A DNA stretch of 64,000 nt from NCBI RefSeq assembly GCF_001956855.1, contig NZ_MTHD01000005.1, forward strand, positions 62,001 to 126,000, in the 5' to 3' direction. Within the stretch, counting starts at the first letter, position 1. The number at the start of each line of letters is the position of its first letter. This DNA comes from Azonexus hydrophilus (GTDB taxonomy: Bacteria > Pseudomonadota > Gammaproteobacteria > Burkholderiales > Rhodocyclaceae). Under the pieces are notes generated by a model. That model was not told the origin of the DNA, did no database searches, and saw only the letters and a program-made list of their open reading frames with translations. A program made the translations under genes and the position numbers. Positions 19,670-29,201 of the stretch are shown in pieces.

Positions 19670-22600
19670 GCCTTGTCCTCCTCGACGTCAAGTTGCGTCG
19701 GATCGATTTGTTTGCCGCGCTCCAGCCATTTGAAGAAGAGCGGGACGAAAATGGTGGCGATGAAGGTGGCCGCGATCATCCCGCCGAACACGCCGGTACC
19801 CATCGACTGCCGGGCGGCGGCGCCGGCACCGGTGGCCTTGACCAGCGGGAAGACGCCGAGCACGAAGGCCAGCGAGGTCATGATGATCGGGCGCAGACGC
19901 AGGCGGGCGGCGGCCAGCGCCGCTTCCGTGACGCTCATGCCTTCGGCGTATTTCTGGGCGGCAAACTCGACGATCAGGATGGCGTTCTTCGACGCCAGAC
20001 CGATCAGAACCACCAGACCGATCTGGAAGTAGATGTCGTTGGGCATGCCGCGCAGCCAGATGGCCGTCAGCGCACCCATCAGCGCGAAGGGAACGGCCAT
20101 CACCACGGCGACCGGCAGCGACCACTTCTCGTACTGGGCGGCGAGGATCAGGAAGACCATGACGATGGCGAAGGCGAAGGCCTGCAGCGACGAGCCGGAG
20201 GTCTGCTTTTCCTGGTAGGCCTGGCCGGTCCAGGCGATGCCGTAGCCATCGGGGAGCGTCGCCGCAGCGACTTCCTCGACGATGCGGATGGCGTCGCCGG
20301 AACTGATGCCGGGTTTCGAATCGCCCATCACCTTGGCGGCGACGAAGCCATTGAAGCGCTCGACCTGTTCCGGGCCGACCACGTTCTTCACGGTACTGAT
20401 TGCCGACAGCGGGATCATCGAGCCGCTGGTCGTGCTTTTCACGTAGACCTTGCCGATGTCGTCCGGCTTCATCCGGTAGTTGGCTTCGGCCTGCAACTGG
20501 ACGCGGTAGACCCGGCCGGACTTGTTGAAGTCATTGACGTAGAGCGCGCCCATCGTGCTCTGCAGCGTCGAATAGACGTCGGCAAGCGGGATGCCCAGCG
20601 CCAGCGCCTTCGGTTCGTCGACCTCGACGAACAGTTGCGGCACGGTCGGGCGGAAGAAGGTCGAGATGCGGGTGAATTCCGGGTGTTTCTGCAGTTCGCC
20701 CATGAAGCTCTGGACGACCTCGTGCAGTTTCTTGGCGTCGCCGTCCACGCGATTCTGGACATAGACTTCGAAGCCGCCGGCACTACCCAGGCCCATGATC
20801 GGGGGCGGGTTGAACACCAGGCCCATGCCGTCCGCCTGCATCATGCCGATACCCATGAACTTGCCGGCCAGGTCCTGTGCCTTGGCATCGCGCTCGGACC
20901 AGTCCTTCAGCGGAATGAACATGGTGCCGGCGTTCGGCTTGTTGCCGCCGCCGATCAGGTCGAAGCCGGAGACGACAAAGGTATGTCGCACGGCCGGATC
21001 CTGGCTGATCATCGAGCGCATGTTTTCGCCGGTCGCCTGGGTGCGCTTCAAGGTTGCGCCATCCGGCAGCATCAGCGCCGAAATCAGGTAACCCTGGTCT
21101 TCCGACGGGACGAAGCTGCCGGGAATGATGCGGAAGAATAGTGCGGTCAACCCGATCACCAGGACAAAAATCAAGGTGCCGACGATGCCGTGTTTTAGCG
21201 TGAAGCCAACGGTGCGGACGTAGCTGTTGGTCAGGCGGTCGAACATCCGGTTGAACGGTGCGAACAGCTTGTTTTCCGTGTGCTGGGCTTTGAGCAGCAG
21301 GGCGCACAGCGCCGGTGTCAGCGTCAGCGCGACAATGCCGGAAATGACGACGGCCACGGCCACGGTAACGGCGAATTGCTTGTACAGCTGGCCGGCGATG
21401 CCGCCAAGGAAGGCGACCGGGATGAACACCGCACACAGCACCAGCACGATCGCGATCAGCGCCCCGGAGACCTGGTGCATGGCCTTGATCGCCGCCTGTT
21501 TCGGCGACAGTTTTTCTTCCGCCATCAGCCGTTCGACGTTCTCCAGCACGACGATCGCATCATCGACGACGATACCGATCGCCAGCACCATCGCGAACAG
21601 CGTCAGCGTGTTGATCGAGAAGCCGAACAGCCACAGGCCAGCGAAGGTGCCGATCAGCGAGATCGGCACGGCCACCATCGGGATCAGCGTTGCCCGCCAG
21701 CTCTGCAGGAACAGATAGACGACGGCGATGACCAGCAATGCTGCTTCGATCAGCGTCTTGACCACTTCGTTGATCGAGGCGGAGACGAAACGGGTAGTGT
21801 CGAAGGGAATGACATAGCCCATGCCTTCCGGGAACTTCTGCTTCAGATCCTCCATGCGGGCAGTGACTCTTTTCGCCACATCCAGTGCATTGGCCCCGGT
21901 CTGCAGGAAAACGCCCATGGCAATGGTCGGCTGGCCATCCAGCGTGACCTGCTGGTCATAGCTGTAGGCGCCGAGTTCGATGCGGGCGATATCCTTCAAC
22001 TGCAGCACGCCACCCGGGCCGCTAGCACGAATGACGATGTTGCCGAACTCCTCCGGCGTCAGCAGGCGTCCCTTGGCGGTTACCGTATAGACCAGTTGCT
22101 GTTCGGACGGTGCGGGTTCCTGGCCGATCTTGCCGGCGGCATTCTGCGCGTTCTGCGCCTTGATGGCATTCGATACGTCGGCCGTGGTCAGCCCGAGTTG
22201 AGCCATGCGATCAGGCTTCAGCCAGACGCGCATGGAGTAGTCCTGAGCGCCGAAAATGGTCACGTCGCCAACACCAGGCACCCGTTTCAACTCGTCCACG
22301 ATGTTCAGGCTGGCGTAGTTGGACAGGAACAGGGTGTTGTACTTTCCCGCCTCCGAATCGAGGGCGATGACCTGCAGGATGTCGTTCGAGCGCTTCTGCA
22401 CGGTCACGCCATTGCGTCGGACTTCTTCCGGCAGACGCGCTTCGGCGGCCTTGATGCGGTTGTTTACGTTGACCGCGGCGGTGTCGACATCAGTGCCGAC
22501 GTTGAAGGTTGCGGTGATGCTGACACTGCCGTTGGCCGAGGCGGACGAGGTGAAGTAGGCGAGGTTCTCGACCCCGTTCAGCTGTTCCTCGATCGGCGCG

Positions 22601-22785
22601 GCAACGGTTTTGGCCAGTGTTTCGGCCGAAGCGCCCGGATAGGTTGCGCTGATCATCACCGTGGGCGGGGCGATCTGCGGATACTGCGCGATGGGCAGTA
22701 CCTGCGCGGCGACCAGACCGGCGATGACGATGACGATGGAGAGTACCGACGCGAAAATCGGTCGGTTGATGAAAAATCTGGACAT
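19666..22785 (-). CDS. RND efflux pump inner membrane transporter (HAE1 family)
   Basis: The 1039-residue protein is an AcrB/MexB-type proton-driven multidrug pump. It starts MSRFFINRPIFASVLSIVI, with two halves of six membrane helices each and two large periplasmic loops. The proton-relay motif with adjacent aspartates is visible in GIVVDDAIVVLENVERL (TM4), and the second half has the lysine region SKNAILIVEFA. The length is normal for HAE1 pumps. It follows the fusion-protein gene by 9 bases. Probable substrates are hydrophobic drugs or solvents, by family. Confidence 0.95.
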   Translation of the reverse strand: MSRFFINRPIFASVLSIVIVIAGLVAAQVLPIAQYPQIAPPTVMISATYPGASAETLAKTVAAPIEEQLNGVENLAYFTSSASANGSVSITATFNVGTDVDTAAVNVNNRIKAAEARLPEEVRRNGVTVQKRSNDILQVIALDSEAGKYNTLFLSNYASLNIVDELKRVPGVGDVTIFGAQDYSMRVWLKPDRMAQLGLTTADVSNAIKAQNAQNAAGKIGQEPAPSEQQLVYTVTAKGRLLTPEEFGNIVIRASGPGGVLQLKDIARIELGAYSYDQQVTLDGQPTIAMGVFLQTGANALDVAKRVTARMEDLKQKFPEGMGYVIPFDTTRFVSASINEVVKTLIEAALLVIAVVYLFLQSWRATLIPMVAVPISLIGTFAGLWLFGFSINTLTLFAMVLAIGIVVDDAIVVLENVERLMAEEKLSPKQAAIKAMHQVSGALIAIVLVLCAVFIPVAFLGGIAGQLYKQFAVTVAVAVVISGIVALTLTPALCALLLKAQHTENKLFAPFNRMFDRLTNSYVRTVGFTLKHGIVGTLIFVLVIGLTALFFRIIPGSFVPSEDQGYLISALMLPDGATLKRTQATGENMRSMISQDPAVRHTFVVSGFDLIGGGNKPNAGTMFIPLKDWSERDAKAQDLAGKFMGIGMMQADGMGLVFNPPPIMGLGSAGGFEVYVQNRVDGDAKKLHEVVQSFMGELQKHPEFTRISTFFRPTVPQLFVEVDEPKALALGIPLADVYSTLQSTMGALYVNDFNKSGRVYRVQLQAEANYRMKPDDIGKVYVKSTTSGSMIPLSAISTVKNVVGPEQVERFNGFVAAKVMGDSKPGISSGDAIRIVEEVAAATLPDGYGIAWTGQAYQEKQTSGSSLQAFAFAIVMVFLILAAQYEKWSLPVAVVMAVPFALMGALTAIWLRGMPNDIYFQIGLVVLIGLASKNAILIVEFAAQKYAEGMSVTEAALAAARLRLRPIIMTSLAFVLGVFPLVKATGAGAAARQSMGTGVFGGMIAATFIATIFVPLFFKWLERGKQIDPTQLDVEEDKA

Positions 22786-22794
22786 GTTTGCCCC

Positions 22795-23910
22795 TTACTT
22801 TTGCGCGGCGTCGGCCGGCTTGCCGGACGGCTGACCTGCAGCCGGCGGCGGATTCGGTGCGACCGGAGCACCCGGACGCAGCTTCATCAGGTTGTCGATG
22901 ATGACCTTGTCGCCTGCCTGCAGGCCACTGAGGATGACCCAGTCCTTGCCACGCCATTCGCCGGCCTTGACCGGTCGCGGTGCAACCTTGTTTTCGCCGT
23001 CGGCGGTCATCACGATGGTGCCCTGTTCCGTCTGGATGACGGCGGATTGCGGTACCAGGAAGATGCCGTCGCGTTCGCCGGTGAGCAGGCGGACACGGAC
23101 GAACTGGCCAGGCAGCAACTGCTGTTCGGGATTGGCGAATTCAGCACGCAATGCCTGGGTCCCGAGCGTGGTGTCGATGTTGGATGCGACGAAATTCAGC
23201 TTGCCCGACTGACCATAGATCTGGCCGTTGGCCATTTCCAGTTCGACACCGCTGATCTGCTGTTCGTTGAGGCGACCGCCCGGAAGCTTGGCCAGGTCGC
23301 TTTCGCCCAGCGAGAAGCGAACCCACATCGGATTGGTCTGGTAGATCGAGGTCAGCAGGCTGTCGCTGCCGGCGGAGACGAGGTTGCCTTCCGAGCGTAC
23401 GGCGCGTCCGCTGGTGCCGGAAACCGGCGCGGTAACCGTCGTCCAGGACAGGTTCAGTTCGGCCTGGCGCAGTGCGGCCTGGGCCATGGCGTTGGCCGAC
23501 ACGGCGTCGTCGTAGTCTTTCTGGCTGATCGCCTTGGCCTCGGCGAGACCCTTCAGGCGGTTCATTTCGCGGGCAGTCTGATCGGCGCGGGCACGGGTTT
23601 CGGCTAGTGCGATTTCGTACGGGGCACGGTCGATCTGGAACAGCGGCTGGCCTGCCTTCACGACATCGCCTTCCTGATACAGGCGCTTGAGCAGGATGCC
23701 GCCGACCCGGGCTCGGACTTCGGTTTCACGTGCACCCTCGGTCTGGGCCATGACTTCAATCGAGGTCGGTACTTTTTGCGGCTGCATTTCGAGCACGGTA
23801 ACCGGCATCGGTCCCATGGTGGGGGCTGCGGGCGCGCCACCGTCAGAGCAGGCAGCAAGAGTCAGGCTGCCGATCATGAGGGCGATAAGGGACAGTTTTC
23901 CGGAATTCAT
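22795..23910 (-). CDS. RND efflux periplasmic adaptor (membrane fusion protein)
   Basis: The 371-residue AcrA/MexA-type lipoprotein (lipobox LTLAAC, Cys21) links pump and channel. It has the biotinyl-lipoyl-like halves (VRARVGGILLKRLYQEGDVV ... TVTAPVSGTSGRAVRSEGNL), an alpha hairpin between them (about 95-155), and C-terminal beta-barrel and membrane-proximal domains. It is the first gene of the operon and is read from the promoter with the overlapping operator at 23943-23970. Confidence 0.94.
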   Translation of the reverse strand: MNSGKLSLIALMIGSLTLAACSDGGAPAAPTMGPMPVTVLEMQPQKVPTSIEVMAQTEGARETEVRARVGGILLKRLYQEGDVVKAGQPLFQIDRAPYEIALAETRARADQTAREMNRLKGLAEAKAISQKDYDDAVSANAMAQAALRQAELNLSWTTVTAPVSGTSGRAVRSEGNLVSAGSDSLLTSIYQTNPMWVRFSLGESDLAKLPGGRLNEQQISGVELEMANGQIYGQSGKLNFVASNIDTTLGTQALRAEFANPEQQLLPGQFVRVRLLTGERDGIFLVPQSAVIQTEQGTIVMTADGENKVAPRPVKAGEWRGKDWVILSGLQAGDKVIIDNLMKLRPGAPVAPNPPPAAGQPSGKPADAAQK

Positions 23911-23942
23911 GGGGTGGGTTCTCCAGCGGGGATGTTTGCGCT

Positions 23943-23970
23943 ATTATATACAAACACGAATGTATGTAAA
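23943..23970 (-). promoter_or_regulatory. Efflux operon promoter with AcrR-like operator
   Basis: On the minus strand TTTACA (23965-23970) and TATAAT (23943-23948) are 16 bases apart. Between and over them lies an inverted repeat with 8-base arms (23945-23952 and 23961-23968, one mismatch). Its outer sequence TACATACA...TGTATATA resembles the operator recognised by E. coli AcrR-type repressors, as I remember it. The divergent tetR-family gene begins 75 bases away, so autoregulation is likely. Confidence 0.8.
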
Positions 23971-24044
23971 TATCTTCGTTCCGCCCGGGGACTCGATTAA
24001 CATTCCCCGCCGCGCATGCAGACAGAGAACGCCGGGAGAGAGAA

Positions 24045-24659
24045 ATGGTCAGAAAAACCAAGGAAGAAGCCGAGCAGACGCGCAAGGACATCATTGATGC
24101 TGCCCGACGCGTGTTTCACGAATGTGGCGTCAGCCGTTCGTCGCTGGACAAGATTGCCAAGGCCGCCGGCGTGACACGTGGTGCAGTTTATTGGCATTTC
24201 GAGGACAAGGCCGAGGTTTTTTTCGCGATGCGCGACGCTGTTTTCGCGCCGATGCTGGGCTGTACCGATGCAATTCTCTACGATCCGGCGCATGTCAATC
24301 CGCTGGATGCCATCGAAGGGTCGATCAAGGAATTCTTCCGCGTACTTGAGCACTGCCCGAATTTTCGCGAAGTGTTCGAGATCATGATCTCGCGTTGCGA
24401 ATACGTTGATGAATTCGCCAGTGTCGAACAGGAAGTCGGTCGCCCGGCGCAGGAGTTTCTCGAAAAAATCGAGCGCATGTACCGTCTGGCTGCCGAAAAG
24501 GGTTACCTGCGCGCGGGCCTGACCCCGGATGCTGCAGCCCGCGATACCTGGGCTTTCACCAGCGGGTTGCTGCATCTTACGCTGGGGTGTCGCAAGGGCA
24601 GCGGCCTGGAGAAGGAGATTCCCGACATGATCGCCGCCCACATGGCGCTGCGTCGCTAG
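24045..24659 (+). CDS. TetR-family efflux repressor (AcrR/TtgR type)
   Basis: The 204-residue protein begins VRKTKEEAEQTRKDIIDAARRVF, the start of AcrR/TtgR-like repressors. The helix-turn-helix is at about residues 34-53 (SLDKIAKAAGVTRGAVYWHF), followed by a C-terminal TetR_C ligand domain. It is divergent from the efflux operon, with the inverted-repeat operator between them, so it is the likely local repressor released by pump substrates. GGGAGAGAG is the ribosome site. The stop shares the palindrome CTAG with the stop of the convergent rarD. Confidence 0.92.
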   Translation: MVRKTKEEAEQTRKDIIDAARRVFHECGVSRSSLDKIAKAAGVTRGAVYWHFEDKAEVFFAMRDAVFAPMLGCTDAILYDPAHVNPLDAIEGSIKEFFRVLEHCPNFREVFEIMISRCEYVDEFASVEQEVGRPAQEFLEKIERMYRLAAEKGYLRAGLTPDAAARDTWAFTSGLLHLTLGCRKGSGLEKEIPDMIAAHMALRR

Positions 24660-25534
24660 CGATATTTCTGCCAGGCGCTCCAGCTGAAGACCAGCAGGCC
24701 AAGCCAGATCAATCCAAAGGTGACGAGCTTGCCCAGGTCCAGGGGTTCGTTGAAAACGTAAACTGCAGTCAGGAACTGCATGGTCGGATTGATGTACATC
24801 AGCATGCCGACCGTCGCCAGGTTGAGGCGCTGGGTGGCGGCAGCGAAGGCAATCAGTGGCAGCGCCGTGAGAATGCCGGCGCCGATCAGCCAGCTTGCGG
24901 TGGACCACTCGCTGAAGACAAAAACCGTGTGTCCCTGCTGTGCCTGCCACAGCGCATAGAGCAGACACACCGGCAGCATCACCAGGGTTTCCAGCCACAG
25001 GCCGGACAAGGCATCGACCGGTATCTGCTTGCGCACCAGGCCGTAGGTACCGAAGGTCGCAGCCAGGAACAACGAGACCCAGGGCAGCCCACCAAGGCTG
25101 ATGATTTCGTTGCCGAGTCCGGCTATCGCCAGCGCGATGGCCAGCCATTCCTTGCCGTTGAGGCGCTCCTTGAGCACGAGCAGGCCAAGCAGCACGTTGA
25201 CCAGTGGCGTCAGGAAATAACCCAGGCTGGATTCGACCACCTGCTGATGGGCGACCGCCCACAGAAACACCAGCCAGTTGCTGCCGACCAGCAGTGCCGC
25301 CAGCGCCAGCATGGCGAGTTGTCGCGGTCGACCGAGGATGGCGCGGACTTTTCCCCACTGCTGCGTGGCCGAAAGCAGCACGCCGACGAAAATGCAGGCC
25401 CAGAGTGCCCGGTTGGCCAGGATGTCCATTGGCGCGATATGCGACAACTGGTGGAAGTAGAGCGGGAAGAATCCCCAGATGCCATAGGCGAGCAGGCCGA
25501 AGCCGATGCCGGCCAGCGGGCGGTTGGAAGCCAT
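24656..25534 (-). CDS. rarD: RarD-type EamA permease
   Basis: The 292-residue protein has ten membrane helices and matches the RarD branch of the DMT superfamily (LLAYGIWGFFPLYFHQL near the start, NWLVFLWAVAHQQVVESSLG, GYFLTPLVNVLLGLLVLKER). RarD was named for a link with chloramphenicol sensitivity; its physiological substrate is unclear. It lies 4 bases downstream of the DUF599 gene on the same strand and probably shares its transcript. Confidence 0.9.
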   Translation of the reverse strand: MASNRPLAGIGFGLLAYGIWGFFPLYFHQLSHIAPMDILANRALWACIFVGVLLSATQQWGKVRAILGRPRQLAMLALAALLVGSNWLVFLWAVAHQQVVESSLGYFLTPLVNVLLGLLVLKERLNGKEWLAIALAIAGLGNEIISLGGLPWVSLFLAATFGTYGLVRKQIPVDALSGLWLETLVMLPVCLLYALWQAQQGHTVFVFSEWSTASWLIGAGILTALPLIAFAAATQRLNLATVGMLMYINPTMQFLTAVYVFNEPLDLGKLVTFGLIWLGLLVFSWSAWQKYR

Positions 25535-25538
25535 GCGT

Positions 25539-26231
25539 TCAGTGCTCGTCGTTGAGGATGGCTAGCGCCGGCGAGCGGTAGTCGCGCCGGTAGAGAACGA
25601 CCGTCACGCTGATTGCGACCAGCGCCAGCAGCAGCGGGTGGAGCAGCCAGGCGGCGGCGGCAAGGCCGAAATAATAGGCGCGGATGCCACGGTTGAAGTC
25701 GTCGCCGGCCAGGTTGTTGGTGCCGGCAATACGTCGGATGAAGGCGTCGATTTCCGGGGTGCCGGCGGTTCCGGCTGGCGCTGCGCCGACGAGGATCGAC
25801 AGCAGGTTGAACTGGCGCAGCGACCACGTGAATTTGAAGTAGGCGAAGACGAAGCTGCCAAGCACCAGCATCAGCTTGATTTCGAGCAATTCCCGGTTAC
25901 CCGGCCCGGCAAACGGCAGGTCCGCGGCGATGCCGAGCAACTGGTCAGCGGCACCGAGGGCGGCGACCAGGCCGGCGATGATGTAGATGGTCGTGTTGGC
26001 ATAGAAGGAGACGCTGCTCATCAGGTTGCCGATCAGCGTCGAGTCGGTGATCCGGACTTCGCGTTCGACCATCCGGCTGGCCCAGGCCAGTCGATAGGCC
26101 TGGCTGGTCCGGATCAAGCCGCCGGCACCGCGCTGGCTGTGCTCGGAAAACCAGGCGTAACCGGCCCAGCAGACGAAGAAAATCGCCAGTGAAAGCCAGT
26201 CGACCGCAGCAAGATGGGGCAGGGCATGCAT
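25539..26231 (-). CDS. DUF599 membrane protein
   Basis: The 230-residue protein fits the DUF599 family, with about four membrane helices (DWLSLAIFFVCWAGYAWF, SFYANTTIYIIAGLVAAL, LVLGSFVFAYFKFTWSL, YYFGLAAAAWLLHPLLLALV). It carries the conserved cytosolic segment around WASRMVEREVRITDSTLIGN and the RQFNLLSILVGAAP stretch. Function is not established. It lies between the hybrid kinase (37-base gap) and rarD (4-base gap) on the same strand. Confidence 0.85.
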   Translation of the reverse strand: MHALPHLAAVDWLSLAIFFVCWAGYAWFSEHSQRGAGGLIRTSQAYRLAWASRMVEREVRITDSTLIGNLMSSVSFYANTTIYIIAGLVAALGAADQLLGIAADLPFAGPGNRELLEIKLMLVLGSFVFAYFKFTWSLRQFNLLSILVGAAPAGTAGTPEIDAFIRRIAGTNNLAGDDFNRGIRAYYFGLAAAAWLLHPLLLALVAISVTVVLYRRDYRSPALAILNDEH

Positions 26232-26268
26232 GGACGCCAGTTTGCCACAAAGAGCACTGCCGGCAGAC

Positions 26269-28158
26269 CTAGGGTTTATCCGTAGCCAGGGCGCCGGTGA
26301 GCCAGCGTTCGGTGGTGATCATCAGTTGCGCTGCGTTGATCGGCTTGGGCAGGTAGTCGTCCATGCCGGCGGCCAGGCAGGATTCCCGGTCGGCGGCGAA
26401 GGCGTTGGCGGTCAGGGCGATGATCGGTGTGCGTCGTGCCGGTTGCCGGCTGCTTTCCCATGCACGGATCAGTCGCGTTGCCTCCAGCCCGTCCATGACC
26501 GGCATCTGCATGTCCATCAGGACCAGGTCGAAGTGCCCGGCCGCTTCGGTGAAGGTGTCGACAGCCTGACGGCCGTCAGCGGCGCAGACGATGTTGAAAC
26601 CGGCTTTTTGCAGCAGTCTTTCGACGACGAAACGATTGGTCGGGTTGTCCTCGACCAGCAGGATGCGCCGGTCCGGTTCGTTGGCGGCGGGCGGTGGGAG
26701 AGACGGGGGCGCCCGGCCGGGCGAGCGTTGCGCGCCCTGTACGTCCATCGCCTCGACCAGAATGTCGAACCAGAACAATGAGCCTTTTCCCGGCGTACTC
26801 TCGACGCCGACCGAGCCATCCATCCGTTCTGCCAGTGAGCGGACGATGGAGAGGCCCAGGCCGGTACCGCCGAAGCGCCGGGTATCCGATGAGTCGAGTT
26901 GCGAAAATGGCTGGAACAGGATCCCCTGCTTGTTTTCCGCGATGCCGATGCCGGTGTCGCGGACGCTGAAGCGAAGGCGGACCCGGCCGTCGGCGGTTTG
27001 TTGCGGCAGTTCGCAGGCTTCGACGGTGATCTGGCCATGGTCGGTGAATTTCACGGCGTTGCCGAGCAGGTTGCTCAGCATCTGCCGGATGCGCGTTGCG
27101 TCGCCCCGGAAGCGGCGCTCCGCTTCCCCGAGCCAGCTTGCGCTCAGCGTCAGCCCTTTGCCGGCAGCGTTGCCGGCCAGCAACGCGGTGATTTCCTGGA
27201 GCAATTGCGCGGGCGAGAAGTCGCTGGCAACGAGATCGAGTTTTCCGGCTTCGATCTTCGACAGGTCGAGAATGTCGTTGAGCAGTGTCAGCAGGGTGTT
27301 ACCCGAGTCGAGAATGGTACGCACGTAAGCCTGGTCTTCCTGGCGCCCCAGATCCGACATCTGCAGCAGTTGTGCCATGCCGAGGACGCCATTGAGCGGT
27401 GTCCGGATTTCATGACTCATGGTGGCCAGAAAGCGGCTTTTGGCAATGTTTGCAGCTTCGGCGGCCAGCATCGCTTCCTTGAGGTTGCCCTGGGTTTCGC
27501 CGATCGACTGCATGGCCTGATCGAAGGCACGGCCGAAGTCTGCCAGCTCGTCTTCGCCATCGATGCCGGCGCGGGCTTGCGTATCGCCGTGACCGAAAGA
27601 CTCGGCGGCTTTCTTCAGTGCAGCAATGCGTGATTCAGTGCGGCGGATGAAACTGCGAAACAGCACATGCGCCAGTCCCAGCGACAGCAACAGCGACGCG
27701 GCCAGCGCCACCAGCATGCCGGACAGCGATTTTTCCCAGGGCGAAGAGGCCATCTGCACACTGACTTCACCCAGATGGTTCTTGCCGAAGGAGATTGTCG
27801 CCTTGTGTGGCGGTGGCGCCCAACGTCCGGTTCGTGCTTCACCGAGTTCGGTCAGCGTGCTGTCGTCGCTGCGCAGGACGCGGATGAAACCGATGACGTC
27901 GAGCGAGATGGTTTCGCGGACCACATCCCTGACTTCGGCATGATCGGCTTCCAGCATCGGGGCTACGAGGGCGGTCGCCACCAGTCGCGCCGACGATTCC
28001 GCTTCCGCCTGCTGACTGCGTTCGGCATCGAGAATGAATGCCAGACCCATGCCGAATACCAGCAGCAGGTTCGAGGCGACGACGGCAACGATGGCCAGCG
28101 CCGCCAGTTGCGCACCAAACGAACGGCGCAGCGAGGGAAAGCGCCGGAGGATGTTCAT
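26269..28158 (-). CDS. Hybrid sensor histidine kinase with receiver domain
   Basis: The 629-residue protein has one N-terminal membrane helix (about 22-42), a periplasmic domain of about 110 residues, a second helix (about 150-168) and a HAMP-like linker. Then come HisKA with phospho-acceptor H249 (ATMSHEIRTPLNG), HATPase (N box LGNAVKFTD, G boxes DTGIGI and GTGLGL), and a receiver domain with D549 (LVLMDMQMP). It overlaps the upstream binding-protein gene by 4 bases, so the phosphonate-type binding protein is probably its periplasmic partner. No DNA-binding regulator is next to it; output after phosphotransfer is unknown. Confidence 0.92.
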   Translation of the reverse strand: MNILRRFPSLRRSFGAQLAALAIVAVVASNLLLVFGMGLAFILDAERSQQAEAESSARLVATALVAPMLEADHAEVRDVVRETISLDVIGFIRVLRSDDSTLTELGEARTGRWAPPPHKATISFGKNHLGEVSVQMASSPWEKSLSGMLVALAASLLLSLGLAHVLFRSFIRRTESRIAALKKAAESFGHGDTQARAGIDGEDELADFGRAFDQAMQSIGETQGNLKEAMLAAEAANIAKSRFLATMSHEIRTPLNGVLGMAQLLQMSDLGRQEDQAYVRTILDSGNTLLTLLNDILDLSKIEAGKLDLVASDFSPAQLLQEITALLAGNAAGKGLTLSASWLGEAERRFRGDATRIRQMLSNLLGNAVKFTDHGQITVEACELPQQTADGRVRLRFSVRDTGIGIAENKQGILFQPFSQLDSSDTRRFGGTGLGLSIVRSLAERMDGSVGVESTPGKGSLFWFDILVEAMDVQGAQRSPGRAPPSLPPPAANEPDRRILLVEDNPTNRFVVERLLQKAGFNIVCAADGRQAVDTFTEAAGHFDLVLMDMQMPVMDGLEATRLIRAWESSRQPARRTPIIALTANAFAADRESCLAAGMDDYLPKPINAAQLMITTERWLTGALATDKP

Positions 28159-29003
28159 TCGGCCAGATTGAACTGACGATAGAACTCGACCACCAGCGGG
28201 TCCACCTGAAGCATTTCCCGACCAACCGGCAGCAGCGCCTGGTGTCCGAGCGATTCAATGAAGGCCTGGCCGGTGCTGTCGGTATTGGCAAATTCGATCA
28301 GCTTTCCTGCAATCCCGTTGCTCAGCGCCGCCAGTGCCGGCGATGCGGTGTAAACCACGGCTGATAATGCCGGCGGCAGGTCGAGCATGACCTTTACCTG
28401 TGATGCCAGTGCCGGTTCGATCTGCTTCAGCGTGGTTCGTGAAACCACCGCGGCAGCAGCCTCGCCGGAGAGAATGCGCTGGATCGCGTTGGCATGGCTG
28501 CCGGCAACCTGGACGTTGATGTCCTTGTTCGGCTGCAGTCCGTTGTCGCGCAGGAAGCGCAGGCCCACCACGGTGAGTGCCGCAATGCGGTCGGAAACCA
28601 CGATGCTCTTGCCGCGCAGGTCTTCCAGCCTGCCGATCGGGCTGTTCCTGGCAATGGCAAGTACCGGCTGTAGCGCTGCCCGGGTGCGTGCCAGCGGCAC
28701 ATAGCCGAGTTCACGTTGTGCCAGACGCGCCAGTGGCAGCGAGTCGGCGACCAGGTCGTACTGATGGGCGCGCAGGCGTTCGAGGTGCGCCGCGTAGTCC
28801 GGAGCGGATGAAAAGTGAACGGGCCTGCCCAGTTCGCGCTCGAAAAAGAACCGTACCGGTTCATAGAGCGTGGCCAGACGCCGGGCCGTCAGATAGGGAA
28901 CGACGCCGAAGCGCAGGGGCGTGACCGAGGCGCCGGCCAGCGTGGCGTAGCCGCTGCTCAGCAAGGTGGCAAGCTTGAGGAATTCACGCCGATCAAGCGT
29001 CAT
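28155..29003 (-). CDS. PhnD-like periplasmic binding protein paired with a kinase
   Basis: The 282-residue protein resembles phosphate/phosphonate ABC binding proteins (FGVVPYLTARRLATLYEPV, then DLRGKSIVVSDRIAALTV near residue 140). Its N-terminus has a twin-arginine-like signal (LDRREFLKLATLL). No ABC permease or ATPase genes are adjacent. Instead the gene overlaps the hybrid kinase by 4 bases, which suggests it presents a ligand to that kinase rather than feeding a transporter. Ligand unknown. Confidence 0.85.
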   Translation of the reverse strand: MTLDRREFLKLATLLSSGYATLAGASVTPLRFGVVPYLTARRLATLYEPVRFFFERELGRPVHFSSAPDYAAHLERLRAHQYDLVADSLPLARLAQRELGYVPLARTRAALQPVLAIARNSPIGRLEDLRGKSIVVSDRIAALTVVGLRFLRDNGLQPNKDINVQVAGSHANAIQRILSGEAAAAVVSRTTLKQIEPALASQVKVMLDLPPALSAVVYTASPALAALSNGIAGKLIEFANTDSTGQAFIESLGHQALLPVGREMLQVDPLVVEFYRQFNLAE

Positions 29004-29201
29004 TATGGCAATACTCCAGAACGCCGGTTGGTCAGGTGCCAGATCTGGTCAATACCCATACTTTGCGGCTGTTGCTTGCGAGTTTAGCAAAATTGCTATT
29101 TTCATGACAGTCGTGGCGTATGTGATGTGATTGATGCTGCCGGGTATCTCGTGCAATATCAGGCTGCTCGATCCATTCTCGATAACTTATTGGAGCATTT
29201 C

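Noticed and set aside
21280-23607. Plus-strand open frame of 775 residues
   Set aside because: Antisense to the RND pump and fusion-protein genes.
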